A DNA stretch of 64,000 nt from Cerasicoccus sp. TK19100. GTDB taxonomy: Bacteria; Verrucomicrobiota; Verrucomicrobiia; Opitutales; Cerasicoccaceae. The notes under the pieces are model-generated. The model was not told the DNA's origin. It ran no database searches and saw nothing but the letters and a program-made list of their open reading frames with translations. The stretch's first letter is position 1, and every line of letters begins with the position of its first letter. This document shows, piece after piece, positions 8,957-17,236 of the stretch. The translations under genes were made by a program, and so were the position numbers. The stretch covers positions 17,855 to 81,854 of the forward strand of contig NZ_JAPWDU010000011.1 in the NCBI RefSeq assembly GCF_027257155.1, read 5' to 3'.

Positions 8957-9397
8957 ATGCACGCCACCCCCGCCAGCCAACGCCGCCTCGCCCTCTGGCA
9001 CCATCGCCTGCGCTGGTGGCAACCGCTGGGGCTGATGCTGGCGATCACCGTGGCCTCCGGGGGAAATCCGGCCACGCCGTCGTTCACCTTTGTGTCGATG
9101 GACAAAGTCATCCACGCCCTCGTCTTTGGCCTGCTGGCGACCTCCATTTACCGGCTCGCCAACCCCACCTGGCCAAGCGGCCTGCGGACCATTCTGGCCA
9201 TTGTCATTACCGCGCTGTTCGGGCTCGCTGACGAGCTGCACCAGAGCCACACGCCCGGACGCTTCATGGACATCGCCGACTGGATTGCCGACGTGTTTGG
9301 CGGCGTGCTCGCGGTGTATATCTATCGCGGCTGGGCAGGCTATCGGCGCTTTTTGGAGTTGGCGGTCTTTCCCCGAAAGCCGAGACTGGAGCCATGA
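8957..9397 (+). CDS. VanZ family membrane protein
   Basis: A 146-residue membrane protein with the VanZ signature: DKVIHALVFGLLA, then DELHQS, a PGR and an acidic DIADWIADVFGG segment. The ATG at 8957 gives the normal small VanZ size; the frame is open further upstream, but that portion is not protein-like. The function of stand-alone VanZ proteins is unclear, with links to cell-envelope stress and low-level teicoplanin resistance in some species. The stop codon overlaps the next start (ATGA at 9394-9397), so it is translationally coupled to the TatD gene. Confidence 0.85.
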   Translation: MHATPASQRRLALWHHRLRWWQPLGLMLAITVASGGNPATPSFTFVSMDKVIHALVFGLLATSIYRLANPTWPSGLRTILAIVITALFGLADELHQSHTPGRFMDIADWIADVFGGVLAVYIYRGWAGYRRFLELAVFPRKPRLEP

Positions 9398-10224
9398 ACG
9401 ACGCGCCGCTATACGATGCGCATTGCCACTGGCACGACCCGCGGCTCACGCCGCATCGGGAAAAAATCGAGCGCGACCTGGCCCAGTTGCCGTTGGGCAA
9501 AGTAGTCGTCAACGGCACCCACCCGGGTGACTGGCCCGCCGTCGCCGCGCTGGCCGAGAGCGATCCGCGCGTCATCCCCGCCTTTGGCCTGCACCCCTGG
9601 CAGGTCAACGCAGCGCCGCCGGACTGGCTTGCCCAGTTGGAAGATTTCCTCGCCCGCTTTCCCAGGGCCGTCATTGGCGAAGCCGGGCTGGACCGCTGGA
9701 TAAAAGACCACGATTTGCCGCGCCAGCTCGACGCCCTGCATGCGCAGTTGGCACTAGCAGAGCGGGACAATCGCGCTATTTCCCTGCACTGCCTCCAGGC
9801 CTGGGGCCCGATGCTCGAAGCGCTGAAAAACGGCCCCCGCCCCGCCCGCGGTTTTCACCTGCACGGCTATGGCGGCTCCCCGGAAATGATTCGCGAGTTC
9901 GCGGATCTCGGCGGCTATTTTAGCTTCTCTGCCTACGTCATGCACGAGCGCAAGGCCAAGCACCGCGAGTCCCTCCGCGCCACCCCGCCCGACCGACTCC
10001 TCCTCGAAACTGACGCGCCCGACATGCTTCCCCCCGAGCCGTGGCAGACCCACTCTCTGCCGGGCAAAGTCCCCTTCTCCCACGCCCCCAACGGCGAGCC
10101 CCCGCACCACCCGGCCAACATCGCCGCCAGCTACGCCGCCGCCACCAGCATCCTTAATGGCGACCCAGCCACGATCCGCAGTCAGGTTGCGGAAAACTTC
10201 ACCCGGCTTTTCGGCGAAAGCTAA
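9394..10224 (+). CDS. TatD family metal-dependent hydrolase
   Basis: A 276-residue TIM-barrel hydrolase of the TatD family (DNase or D-aminoacyl-type activities have been reported for family members). The N-terminal metal motif is H10-C-H12, the central Glu/His ligands fall in 'GEAGLD' and 'SLHCLQ', and the C-terminal signature is LLLETDAPDMLP. The start overlaps the VanZ stop by 4 bases. A second TatD gene lies at 15.9-16.7 kb; this copy is more divergent at the N-terminus (HWHDPR instead of HFEKF). Confidence 0.85.
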   Translation: MNDAPLYDAHCHWHDPRLTPHREKIERDLAQLPLGKVVVNGTHPGDWPAVAALAESDPRVIPAFGLHPWQVNAAPPDWLAQLEDFLARFPRAVIGEAGLDRWIKDHDLPRQLDALHAQLALAERDNRAISLHCLQAWGPMLEALKNGPRPARGFHLHGYGGSPEMIREFADLGGYFSFSAYVMHERKAKHRESLRATPPDRLLLETDAPDMLPPEPWQTHSLPGKVPFSHAPNGEPPHHPANIAASYAAATSILNGDPATIRSQVAENFTRLFGES

Positions 10225-10262
10225 GTTTACGCTGAGACCAACCAACATGCCCGACAGCCCAC

Positions 10263-12023
10263 TCAGGAGCGCTCGGGGCCGAACTCCCGCGCCAGATCGA
10301 GGCGGTGAATCTTGGCGTTGTGGCGGACATCGACGGGGAAGCGCTGCTTGAAGCGGATTTCCCCGATGCCACGGGTCAGCTCGTTGCCTGCGGCCAATTG
10401 CAACAGCTCATCGGTAAAGGCTTTTTGCGCGCGGGCGTCGCCAGGCCATTCCCCGGGCTGGGGCTCGATGACGATGCACGGCGTCTGCTCAGGCCGCTTC
10501 CCAAGCCCCACCAACGCGCTGCGAAACACCCGCGGGTGCTGATTAAAAATCGCCTCGACGCACTCGGTAAACATCAGCCCCTGCGGTGTTTCCACCCGCT
10601 CGGCCATGCGCCCGCAGAACCACAGACGCCCCTCCGCATCGAAATAGCCCAGATCGCCCATGCGATGCCAGACAATTGCGGAATGCGGAGTGCGAAGTGC
10701 GGAATCATCTAATCCATCTGTTAATTCCGCACTTCGCACTCCGCATTCCGCATTCAAAAATTCCGATTGTTGCTGGATCTTCGCTTTCGCGGTCGCTTCG
10801 GCCAATGCGTCATAGGCCTTCGTCACACTCGGCCCGGTGACGACAATTTCGCCGATTTCACCAGCAGGCAGTGGTTCGACCTCGGCCATCGTTGGGATTG
10901 GCCCATCGACGATGCGGATGATCTGCGCGGAAACTTCGGGCAGCAGCTGGCCAACGCAGACACCCCGTCCCTGCTCGGTGAGGCTTTGGGTTTTCTGAAG
11001 TATTTGCGAACCGCTGATCGAGGCCACCGGCAGCACCTCAGTCGCACCATAGGGGGTGTGGATTTCGCCATTGGGCAGCAGCGCCTTAAGCCGCCGGATC
11101 AGCGAGGGCGGCGCGGCGGCACCCGCCATGAGAATGCAGCGGATCGTCGGCAAGGTGATTCCGTGGGCCTCGCAATGCGTCGCGATCTTGTTCCACAGCA
11201 CCGGCGAGCCAAAGCTGTTCGTCACCTCGTTTTGCTGAATGGCCTGGACGATCTTGGCGGGGTCGACGGCAGCCGGCTTGCTCGGGTTCATCTCGGGGAC
11301 GACGGTGGTCATCCCGAGGGCGGGATTAAACAGCGCGAAGACCGGCAACATCGGCAAGTCCACCCCGCCAGGCTCGATGCCGTAGTGCGCGCGGATCATC
11401 CGCACCTGCGCCTCAAACATGCCGTGCTCGTAGCGCACGCCCTTGGGCGGGCCCGTGGAACCACTGGTAAACAGGATGGCCGCCAGCTCGTCAGCCGTCG
11501 TTTGCGCTGGGGCAAAGGTTGCCTTGCCCAGCGCCGCAATTTGTTTGGCAAAGCCTTGATTTCCAACGGTTACCCGAGCCTGGACCGTGGAAAAATCCTT
11601 GCGGAATACCCGGCTGAGGAACTGCGCCAACGGGATGCCGACCATGGCGTCGGGCCGGGTGCGGCGGACGCAGGCCAGGAAGTGTTTGCGGCCCATGCCC
11701 GGATCGATCACCACCGGGGCGGCACCGATCTTAAAGAGCGCAAAGACCGCCAGGATCAGGTCGCGCCCGGGCTTCACCATCAGCAGCACGCGGCTGCCGC
11801 GGCGGATGCCCTTTTCGGTGAAAATCTGCGCGGAGGCGCAAGCGGCGGTTTCCAGCTCCGCGAATGTCAGGGTATCGTACGCAAGCGCCCCGCCACGGCG
11901 GCGGGGAAGCCGGAGGGCGGGGAAATCAGGCTGGCGCGCCGCTGCCTCTGGCAGAAAACGCGCCACATTGCTGACGGGCGAATCGCAGTTGTCGACCTCG
12001 CCCATGTAAAAGCTCAGGCCCAA
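10263..12023 (-). CDS. oleC: OleC-like beta-lactone synthetase (AMP-binding enzyme) with an inserted repeat
   Basis: A 586-residue ANL-superfamily adenylating enzyme. The P-loop-like FTSGSTGPPKG lies at about residues 183-193, followed by stretches typical of OleC: 'AHYGIEPGGVDLPMLPVFALFNPALG', 'NSFGSPVLW', 'TPYGATEVLPVASI' and 'WHRMGDLGYFD'. OleC converts beta-hydroxy acids to beta-lactones in long-chain olefin synthesis, but oleA, oleB and oleD are not in the window, so the role here is inferred from similarity only. Residues about 424-449 are encoded by a perfect palindromic repeat (10677-10752) that has entered the gene in frame just before WHRMGD, in a normally short variable loop. Nine bases separate it from the upstream lipoprotein gene. 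Confidence 0.82.
   Translation of the reverse strand: MGLSFYMGEVDNCDSPVSNVARFLPEAAARQPDFPALRLPRRRGGALAYDTLTFAELETAACASAQIFTEKGIRRGSRVLLMVKPGRDLILAVFALFKIGAAPVVIDPGMGRKHFLACVRRTRPDAMVGIPLAQFLSRVFRKDFSTVQARVTVGNQGFAKQIAALGKATFAPAQTTADELAAILFTSGSTGPPKGVRYEHGMFEAQVRMIRAHYGIEPGGVDLPMLPVFALFNPALGMTTVVPEMNPSKPAAVDPAKIVQAIQQNEVTNSFGSPVLWNKIATHCEAHGITLPTIRCILMAGAAAPPSLIRRLKALLPNGEIHTPYGATEVLPVASISGSQILQKTQSLTEQGRGVCVGQLLPEVSAQIIRIVDGPIPTMAEVEPLPAGEIGEIVVTGPSVTKAYDALAEATAKAKIQQQSEFLNAECGVRSAELTDGLDDSALRTPHSAIVWHRMGDLGYFDAEGRLWFCGRMAERVETPQGLMFTECVEAIFNQHPRVFRSALVGLGKRPEQTPCIVIEPQPGEWPGDARAQKAFTDELLQLAAGNELTRGIGEIRFKQRFPVDVRHNAKIHRLDLAREFGPERS
10677..10752. repeat. Palindromic repeat inside the oleC coding region
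   Basis: Perfect 29-bp inverted arms (10677-10705 and 10724-10752), built of GCGGA/TGCG-type units, around an 18-nt loop. It is read through in frame by oleC and contributes about 26 residues. Confidence 0.93.
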
Positions 12024-12032
12024 ACGGGCGGC

Positions 12033-12314
12033 TTAGTAGTCCGCGTAAACGAACGAACCCCAGAAGAGGGAAAGATTGTCGCCGGTGATGTTCTTACGAT
12101 CAAGCAGCTCATCGCTGTGCACGGAGGCGGAGTATTCCGCAACGTGATCGTAGGATTCCGGGGAGTAATCAACGAGACCCAGGAAATTGAAGCCTTGGTT
12201 ATTACGCTGGTAGAGCGCATGCGCATCGCTAGGCACGGAGTCAGCGCAGCCAGAAAACAGGGCAGCGGCGCCAAGAGCGAAAGAAGCAAGGACAAGCTTG
12301 GAAGTAGATTTCAT
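12033..12314 (-). CDS. Small lipoprotein of unknown function
   Basis: A 93-residue protein with a signal peptide and lipobox (ALFSGC, Cys at about residue 23). The mature part is short and polar, with several Asp, Tyr and Ser residues and a C-terminal WGSFVYADY. No family recognised. It is on the same strand as oleC with a 9-base gap, so the two are likely cotranscribed, although no functional link is obvious. Confidence 0.72.
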   Translation of the reverse strand: MKSTSKLVLASFALGAAALFSGCADSVPSDAHALYQRNNQGFNFLGLVDYSPESYDHVAEYSASVHSDELLDRKNITGDNLSLFWGSFVYADY

Positions 12315-12619
12315 AAATCAGTATAAAACGCGTTTAACAATTGGTTAGGCAAGAGCAAAGTATCACTTCGTAAGGCATTGCTCAACCGGTATTTTTGCAC
12401 GAGGGCAACGATTTTTTGAAAAAAATGTCCTTTTGCGGGCTAAAAAGGTAGGCAATGAAAAGCGTAGGTCGGTCTCTTTAGAGGCCGACACGTAGGCCGA
12501 TTCTGGAAGGCGGATGGCTGAAGCCAACCGCGCACGACAGCCAATCCCAACCGAAAAATGCGCCGAAAACCGGAATTTCTTTGCCCCAGGGGCGGAAAAC
12601 CCTTTCAAACCTGTCTCTT
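12315..12619. other. Intergenic region before glyS, with a short hairpin
   Basis: A 305-bp gap between divergent genes. I see one imperfect hairpin of GTCGG/GGCCGAC type around 12465-12500 and no recognisable T-box, riboswitch or strong promoter match. The last 60 bases are open in the glyS frame but are not expected to be translated. Confidence 0.4.
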
Positions 12620-14176
12620 ATGTCCACGGAAACCCACCAGACTCCCAGCATGGAAACGCTTGTCAGCCTGTGCAAGCGTCGCGGCTTTATTTTCCAGTCG
12701 TCCGATATTTACGGCGGCTACCAAGGCTTCTTCGACTACGGTCCCCTTGGCGTCGAGCTGCGCAACAACATCAAGCAAACCTGGTGGCAGGACTTCGTGC
12801 ACCGCCGTGATGACATCGTCGGGCTGGACAGCTCCATCATCATGCACCCGCGCACTTGGGAGGCCAGCGGCCACATCGGCGGCTTCTCCGACCCAATGGT
12901 CGACTGCAAGGAGTCCAAGCTCCGTTACCGCGCCGACCAGCTCTTTATTGCCCCGGTTAAGCTCAACGGCGAGCTCGGCGGCTATGTGGCGTTCATGGAA
13001 GACACCGCCACGGACGACATTCTCAAGCGCGCCAAGAAGGTTCGCGATGCCAAGGGCGATAAACAGGCCGAGATCGACCTCGACGCCCTCGCCGAGCGCA
13101 CCGAGTTCACCGAAGCCACCGCCGAGCAGCGCGCCGCCACCCTCGGGCCGGACGCCTCCGCCGCTGGCACGCTCACCGAGCCGCGCGACTTCAACCTGAT
13201 GTTCGAGACCAAGGTCGGCCCGTTGGCGGACAGCTCTGCCGTCAGCTACCTGCGTCCCGAGACGGCCCAGGGCATCTTTAACAATTTCAACAACGTCGTC
13301 GACACGGCCCGTGTGAAGATCCCGTTTGGCATTGCCCAGATCGGTAAGGCGTTCCGCAATGAGATTACGCCGCGCAACTTCATTTTCCGCTCCCGCGAGT
13401 TCGAGCAGATGGAGATCGAATACTTCATCGCGCCCGACGCCGATTGGCAGCAGATGCACCGCGACTGGATCGACGCCTGCATCGACTGGCTCGTCTCCAT
13501 CGGCATTCCGCGTGACCAGATCGGCGAAGACGTCCACCCCCAGGAAAAGCTCTCGCACTATTCCAAGGGCACGACGGACCTCAGCTTCCATTTCCCGCAC
13601 GGTGAGCAAGAGCTGTGGGGCATCGCCTGCCGCGGCTGCTTCGACCTGACGCAGCACCAGGAGTTCTCCAAGAAGTCCATGGAATACTTCGACGAGGCCC
13701 GCAAGCAAGCTGGCCAGGAGCCGTTCAAATACATCCCGCACGTCATCGAGCCGTCCCTCGGCGTCGACCGCACGCTGCTGGCTGTGCTGACCGCCGCCTA
13801 CACCGAAGACGAGGTCCCCAACGACAAGGGCAAGCCCGAGAAGCGCGTCGTGATGAAGTTCCACCCGCGCATCGCGCCCTACAAGGCCGCCGTCTTCCCG
13901 CTGCTCAAGAACAAGCCCGAACTCGTCGAAGCCGCCCGCGCGCTTTACAAGAAACTCCAGCGCCGCTGGCCGGTTTTCTGGGACGAGTCTGGCGCCATCG
14001 GCAAGCGCTACCGCCGCCAGGACGAAATCGGCACGCCGTTCGGCATCACCGTCGACTTCGACACCATCGAAAAGGACGGCACCGTGACCCTCCGCGACCG
14101 CGACACCACGGAACAAGTCCGCGTCAGCGAAGCCGATCTGTTTGCCTATCTCGAAAAGAAGATCGAGGGCGAGTAA
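12620..14176 (+). CDS. glyS: Glycine--tRNA ligase, single-chain (alpha2) type
   Basis: A 518-residue class II aminoacyl-tRNA synthetase of the homodimeric (GlyQS/eukaryote-like) type rather than the alpha2beta2 type. It charges tRNA-Gly in the cytosol. The N-terminus carries '[21 protein letters not shown]'; motif 2 region is RPETAQGIF ... [20 protein letters not shown]; motif 3 region is [12 protein letters not shown]. The C-terminal anticodon-binding domain follows (from '[17 protein letters not shown]'). The insertion of about 40 residues rich in Ala, Asp and Glu around residues 130-175 is typical of the family. The ATG at 12620 was chosen over the upstream start at 12581, because family members begin shortly before '[10 protein letters not shown]'. 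A terminator follows. Confidence 0.95.
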   Translation: MSTETHQTPSMETLVSLCKRRGFIFQSSDIYGGYQGFFDYGPLGVELRNNIKQTWWQDFVHRRDDIVGLDSSIIMHPRTWEASGHIGGFSDPMVDCKESKLRYRADQLFIAPVKLNGELGGYVAFMEDTATDDILKRAKKVRDAKGDKQAEIDLDALAERTEFTEATAEQRAATLGPDASAAGTLTEPRDFNLMFETKVGPLADSSAVSYLRPETAQGIFNNFNNVVDTARVKIPFGIAQIGKAFRNEITPRNFIFRSREFEQMEIEYFIAPDADWQQMHRDWIDACIDWLVSIGIPRDQIGEDVHPQEKLSHYSKGTTDLSFHFPHGEQELWGIACRGCFDLTQHQEFSKKSMEYFDEARKQAGQEPFKYIPHVIEPSLGVDRTLLAVLTAAYTEDEVPNDKGKPEKRVVMKFHPRIAPYKAAVFPLLKNKPELVEAARALYKKLQRRWPVFWDESGAIGKRYRRQDEIGTPFGITVDFDTIEKDGTVTLRDRDTTEQVRVSEADLFAYLEKKIEGE

Positions 14177-14199
14177 GTCGCAGCGATATTAGATTTTCG

Positions 14200-14232
14200 A
14201 AAACGCCCGGTATTCCAGCCGGGCGTTTTTTA
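14200..14232 (+). terminator. Rho-independent terminator after glyS
   Basis: 11-bp stem AAAACGCCCGG (14200-14210) with CCGGGCGTTTT (14219-14229), 8-nt loop and T-rich tail. Confidence 0.9.
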
Positions 14233-14491
14233 TTAGCCACGGATGAACGCGGATTTCACGCGGATGCTGAGAGGCAGGATGGTTTGTCTCTCACGAAGGC
14301 ACGGAGAGCACAAAGGCCACTCCCTCGTAGATTGTTTTGAATTCTCTTAAATGCTGCTCAACAAGCTTCCCGTCCTTCCCGCTCTTCCTGTTAAAAATAC
14401 GCCTCGCTGGCCTTTGTGCCCTCCGTGCCTTCGTGAGAAACACCCACGCCTCGCTGGCATCCGTGTTTCATCCGCGTTAATCCGTGGCTAA
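14233..14491. repeat. Nested inverted-repeat element (259 bp)
   Basis: Outer arms of about 21 bp (14233-14253 and 14471-14491, a CCACGGAT-type sequence with small differences) enclose inner arms of 30 bp with one mismatch (14289-14318 region and 14409-14438, a CACGAAGGCACGGAG-type sequence). No ORF. A diverged copy of the inner arm recurs at 16777-16810 and 17117-17152. Confidence 0.85.
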
Positions 14492-14542
14492 ATTAATCAG
14501 AAACACTCGACGGCCCACTCCCCCGCAGCCATAGTCCCCGGC

Positions 14543-15622
14543 ATGGCTGACGCATCTTCTTTTCTCGTGAATGACGGGACGCCGCATTTCGGCGCGACCG
14601 TCGAGGCTTCCTACCGCAAGCTGCAAGTGCGCACGTCGATCTACGACGAGTTGCCCCCCAAGGGCGCCGGCATTCGCTTGGCGATCTATCAGGCACAGGG
14701 CGCATGCGGCGATGGCGCGACCGAGCAAAACCTCGCGCGCCTCGAAATGGCTGTCGAGAAGGCCAAGCATTATCACGCGCAGGTGATCTCCTTTCCCGAG
14801 CTTTATTTGCAGGGCTACACGCACAACCCAGAGACCGCGCACGCCACCGCCGAGACCTGTGACGGCCCGAGCATTACGCGCATTCGGGAGATCGCCAAGC
14901 AGCACAAGATGGGCGTGATCGTCAGCTACGGCGAACGCGTCGACCGCGAAGACCGCGCGTATTATTACGACAGCATCGCCGTGATCGACGAGCATGGCGC
15001 GCTGCTCGACAGTTATAAGAAGTGCCATCTTTACGGCCAGCAGGAGCGCGACAATTGGGACATCGGCGACAGCGATTATCCCGTCCACAAGATCGCGGGC
15101 TTTCCCGTGGGCGTGGTCAATTGCTACGAGTGCGAGTTCCCCGAGCTGATGCGCATTCTGGCGCTCAAGGGCGCGAAGTTAATCGTCGGCCCGACGGCGG
15201 CGGACACCTATTACCGCCTGCCCGACGGCCGCATGAGCAGCGTCCCCTACCCCGATGTGGCCAAGGTGCAATTCCCCGCCCATGCGTATTCCAACAACCT
15301 GTTTTTCGCCTACGTCAACCGCTGCGGCTACGAAACGCGCGACGGCGACAGCTGGCACTACCGCGGCAATTCCATGGTCTGCTCGCCGCATGGGGAGATC
15401 CTCGTGGCCGCACACAACGAGCAGGACACGCTCCTCGTCTGCGACTGCGTGCCCGCCTACTACGGCCGCACTCACCCCGCCCCGGCCTATCATTATTTGA
15501 AAGACCGCCGCCCCGAGCTCTACGGGCAGCTTCTGAGTAAAGAAGCGAAGTTCATCGACACTTCGACAGGGCCGATAACGGAGGACATGGATTTGTTTGG
15601 TGGCGAGTTTCGCTACGAGTAA
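14543..15622 (+). CDS. Carbon-nitrogen hydrolase (nitrilase superfamily)
   Basis: A 359-residue amidase-like enzyme with the Glu-Lys-Cys triad of the superfamily: E86 in FPELYLQGY, K160 in SYKKCHLYG and C194 in VVNCYECEFPE. The fold matches N-carbamoyl amidase and N-carbamoylputrescine amidase relatives; the exact amide substrate cannot be read from the sequence. It has about 45 extra N-terminal residues before the first core strand (RLAIYQAQG); a start inside the extension cannot be excluded, as there is no in-frame ATG between 14543 and the core other than 14543 itself. It is convergent with the small ferredoxin-like gene, 3 bp away. Confidence 0.85.
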   Translation: MADASSFLVNDGTPHFGATVEASYRKLQVRTSIYDELPPKGAGIRLAIYQAQGACGDGATEQNLARLEMAVEKAKHYHAQVISFPELYLQGYTHNPETAHATAETCDGPSITRIREIAKQHKMGVIVSYGERVDREDRAYYYDSIAVIDEHGALLDSYKKCHLYGQQERDNWDIGDSDYPVHKIAGFPVGVVNCYECEFPELMRILALKGAKLIVGPTAADTYYRLPDGRMSSVPYPDVAKVQFPAHAYSNNLFFAYVNRCGYETRDGDSWHYRGNSMVCSPHGEILVAAHNEQDTLLVCDCVPAYYGRTHPAPAYHYLKDRRPELYGQLLSKEAKFIDTSTGPITEDMDLFGGEFRYE

Positions 15623-15625
15623 GGC

Positions 15626-15865
15626 TTACTCACGCATCGCTTTCACCGCTTTGACCGATAAGTGATTGAGGCGGATTTTACCCGGGAGGCAGAGTCCATT
15701 GGGGCCTTTTTTACATTGGCCGAGGCACTTACAAGGGCGCACGCGAAACGGCAAATCCTCGCGTGCGGCGAGCTTCTGATACAGCTTCTTGCCGCTGCGG
15801 GCCTTGCCCAAGACCGTGTCCGCCTTGGGCTTCGAGCATTTTCGGCAAATGAAAAGCGTTTCCAA
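15626..15865 (-). CDS. Small [2Fe-2S] ferredoxin-like / metal-binding protein
   Basis: A 79-residue protein with C7-x2-C10 near the N-terminus and a second cysteine group 'PCKCLGQCKKGPNGLC'. The arrangement resembles short thioredoxin-fold [2Fe-2S] ferredoxins and DUF1636-type proteins ('CxxCLGxC' with a following Gly-Pro). It is basic and has no signal peptide. The gene sits 47 bp downstream of the second tatD gene on the same strand, so they probably form an operon. Identification as an iron-sulphur protein is inferred from the cysteine spacing. Confidence 0.7.
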   Translation of the reverse strand: METLFICRKCSKPKADTVLGKARSGKKLYQKLAAREDLPFRVRPCKCLGQCKKGPNGLCLPGKIRLNHLSVKAVKAMRE

Positions 15866-15912
15866 GCGGCGAACTTAATGCATTCGGCCGCTGCGTCCAG
15901 TGACGGCGGCAA

Positions 15913-16710
15913 TTATTTCAGCCCGAAAAACGCCTCGGTATTGGCCGTTGCCCGGGTGGCGAAATCTTCCAACGAAAGCCCCAACAGCTCCGCACATTTC
16001 TCGGCGGTGTAACGCGTGTAGCCGGGCTCGCATTCCTTACCGCGGTGGGGAACCGGCGCGAGGTAAGGCGCGTCGGTCTCGACCATGATGCGCTCAATGC
16101 CTTGCTCGATCACGGCCTGGCGAACGTTTTCCGCGCTCTTGTAGGTCACAATGCCCGTGAAGGACGCGCGGCCACCGTAGGCATACAGGCGCTTCATTTC
16201 CTCGGGCCCCTCGGCGAAGCAGTGGAACACCACCTTCTCGCCGGGGAACTGTTTCTCCTCGAGAATAGCCATGGTTTCGTCGAAGGCGTTGCGCGAGTGG
16301 ACCACGATGGGCGCATCAAACTGGAAGGCCATGTCGAGCTGCGCACGGAAGGCATCAGCCTGGCGTTTTTTTACCTCGGCGGCTTCGTCGGGATACTTGG
16401 GCAGGTGGAAATTATCGAGGCCGATCTCACCCAAGGCGACGGGCGCGGGGTCATCCGTCCAGTAGGTCGAGAGCGCGGTCACGTGGTCGCGCCAGTCCTC
16501 CTCGACATGGCAGGGGTGCAGCCCGGCGGTCCAGAAAAGCTTGCCCAGATGTTTGCGCGCGAGGTCGCGATACAGCGCCCAGTCGTCCATCGAGGTGCCG
16601 ATGTTGATAAAGCGGTTCACGCCGAGCTCTGCTGCCCGCGCAATGATGGCACCCACCTGGCCGCGCTGGTGAAACTTCTCAAAGTGACAATGGCTGTCGA
16701 TTAAATCCAT
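15913..16710 (-). CDS. TatD family hydrolase (YcfH/YabD-like)
   Basis: A 265-residue TIM-barrel metal hydrolase. From the ATG at 16710 it starts with the canonical MDLIDSHCHFEKF (metal His pair), followed by 'NIGTSMDDW', 'WTAGLHPCHVE', 'ALGEIGLD', 'PIVVHSRNA', 'VFHCFAEG', and the C-terminal signature 'IMVETDAPYLAP'. The frame is open upstream to 16944, but those residues derive from a repeat region and were excluded. This is the more typical of the two TatD proteins in the window. Confidence 0.92.
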   Translation of the reverse strand: MDLIDSHCHFEKFHQRGQVGAIIARAAELGVNRFINIGTSMDDWALYRDLARKHLGKLFWTAGLHPCHVEEDWRDHVTALSTYWTDDPAPVALGEIGLDNFHLPKYPDEAAEVKKRQADAFRAQLDMAFQFDAPIVVHSRNAFDETMAILEEKQFPGEKVVFHCFAEGPEEMKRLYAYGGRASFTGIVTYKSAENVRQAVIEQGIERIMVETDAPYLAPVPHRGKECEPGYTRYTAEKCAELLGLSLEDFATRATANTEAFFGLK

Positions 16711-17236
16711 GGCGGCATTGAAGGGACGGCGCGGCTGCGGGACAATGATGATTTCGCGGAGAGGCAGGACGCGGTTTTTTCTCACGGAGACACGGAGAGC
16801 GCAAAGGCCAACAAAACGTGTTTCTTTAAACAGGAAGATCGGAAAGACCGGGAAGTTAATGAAAGCGAATTCAAAAATAGACCAAAAGGCGAACTTACCA
16901 GGCAGACGCGTCTCACGCTGCACCCCAGCTGAGTGGTTATCCAAATTACGTTCTTAATGTAGGGCTCGCGCTTGCGCGACGCCGCACCCGCTCAAGCCGC
17001 GCCACCTAATACGGCGTCGCAAGCGCGATCCCTACAGAGGGCAGATCGATAAAAGACCGTCAGCATGGGGTGCGGCGCGAGACGCGCCTGCGCTACCTGA
17101 CTCTCTAAATCGCACGCCTTTACCTTCGTGCTCTCCGTGCCTCCGTGAGAGACATCTGCGCCTCCTGGATCAGCGCTCATTCGCGCTATTCGTAGTTAAA
17201 AATCCACGCATGCCCAAACGCCTCGCTGGCCCGCGT
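16711..17236. repeat. Intergenic nested inverted repeats between tatD and oxyR
   Basis: A 526-bp gap without a convincing gene. Arms at 16959-16984 and 17012-17035 (GTAGGG...CGCGCTTGCG type) form one hairpin; around it, segments at about 16900-16935 and 17062-17098 (CACCCCA/GGGGTG with GCGTCTC) pair imperfectly; farther out, CTCACGGAGACACGGAG at about 16778 pairs with CTCCGTGCCTCCGTGAG at about 17129. It is a layered palindromic element related to that at 14.2-14.5 kb. Confidence 0.75.

Noticed and set aside
8146..9231. 361-codon plus-strand frame over the membrane-protein gene
   Set aside because: Arg/His-rich, overlaps two supported genes on either strand and has no recognisable motif.
10767..12326. 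519-codon plus-strand frame over oleC
   Set aside because: Rich in Arg, His and Gly with no domain; oleC on the other strand has all core motifs.
12605..14116. 503-codon minus-strand frame over glyS
   Set aside because: It is antisense to a well-supported synthetase; the Val/Leu/Arg-rich composition is what GC-rich antisense frames give.
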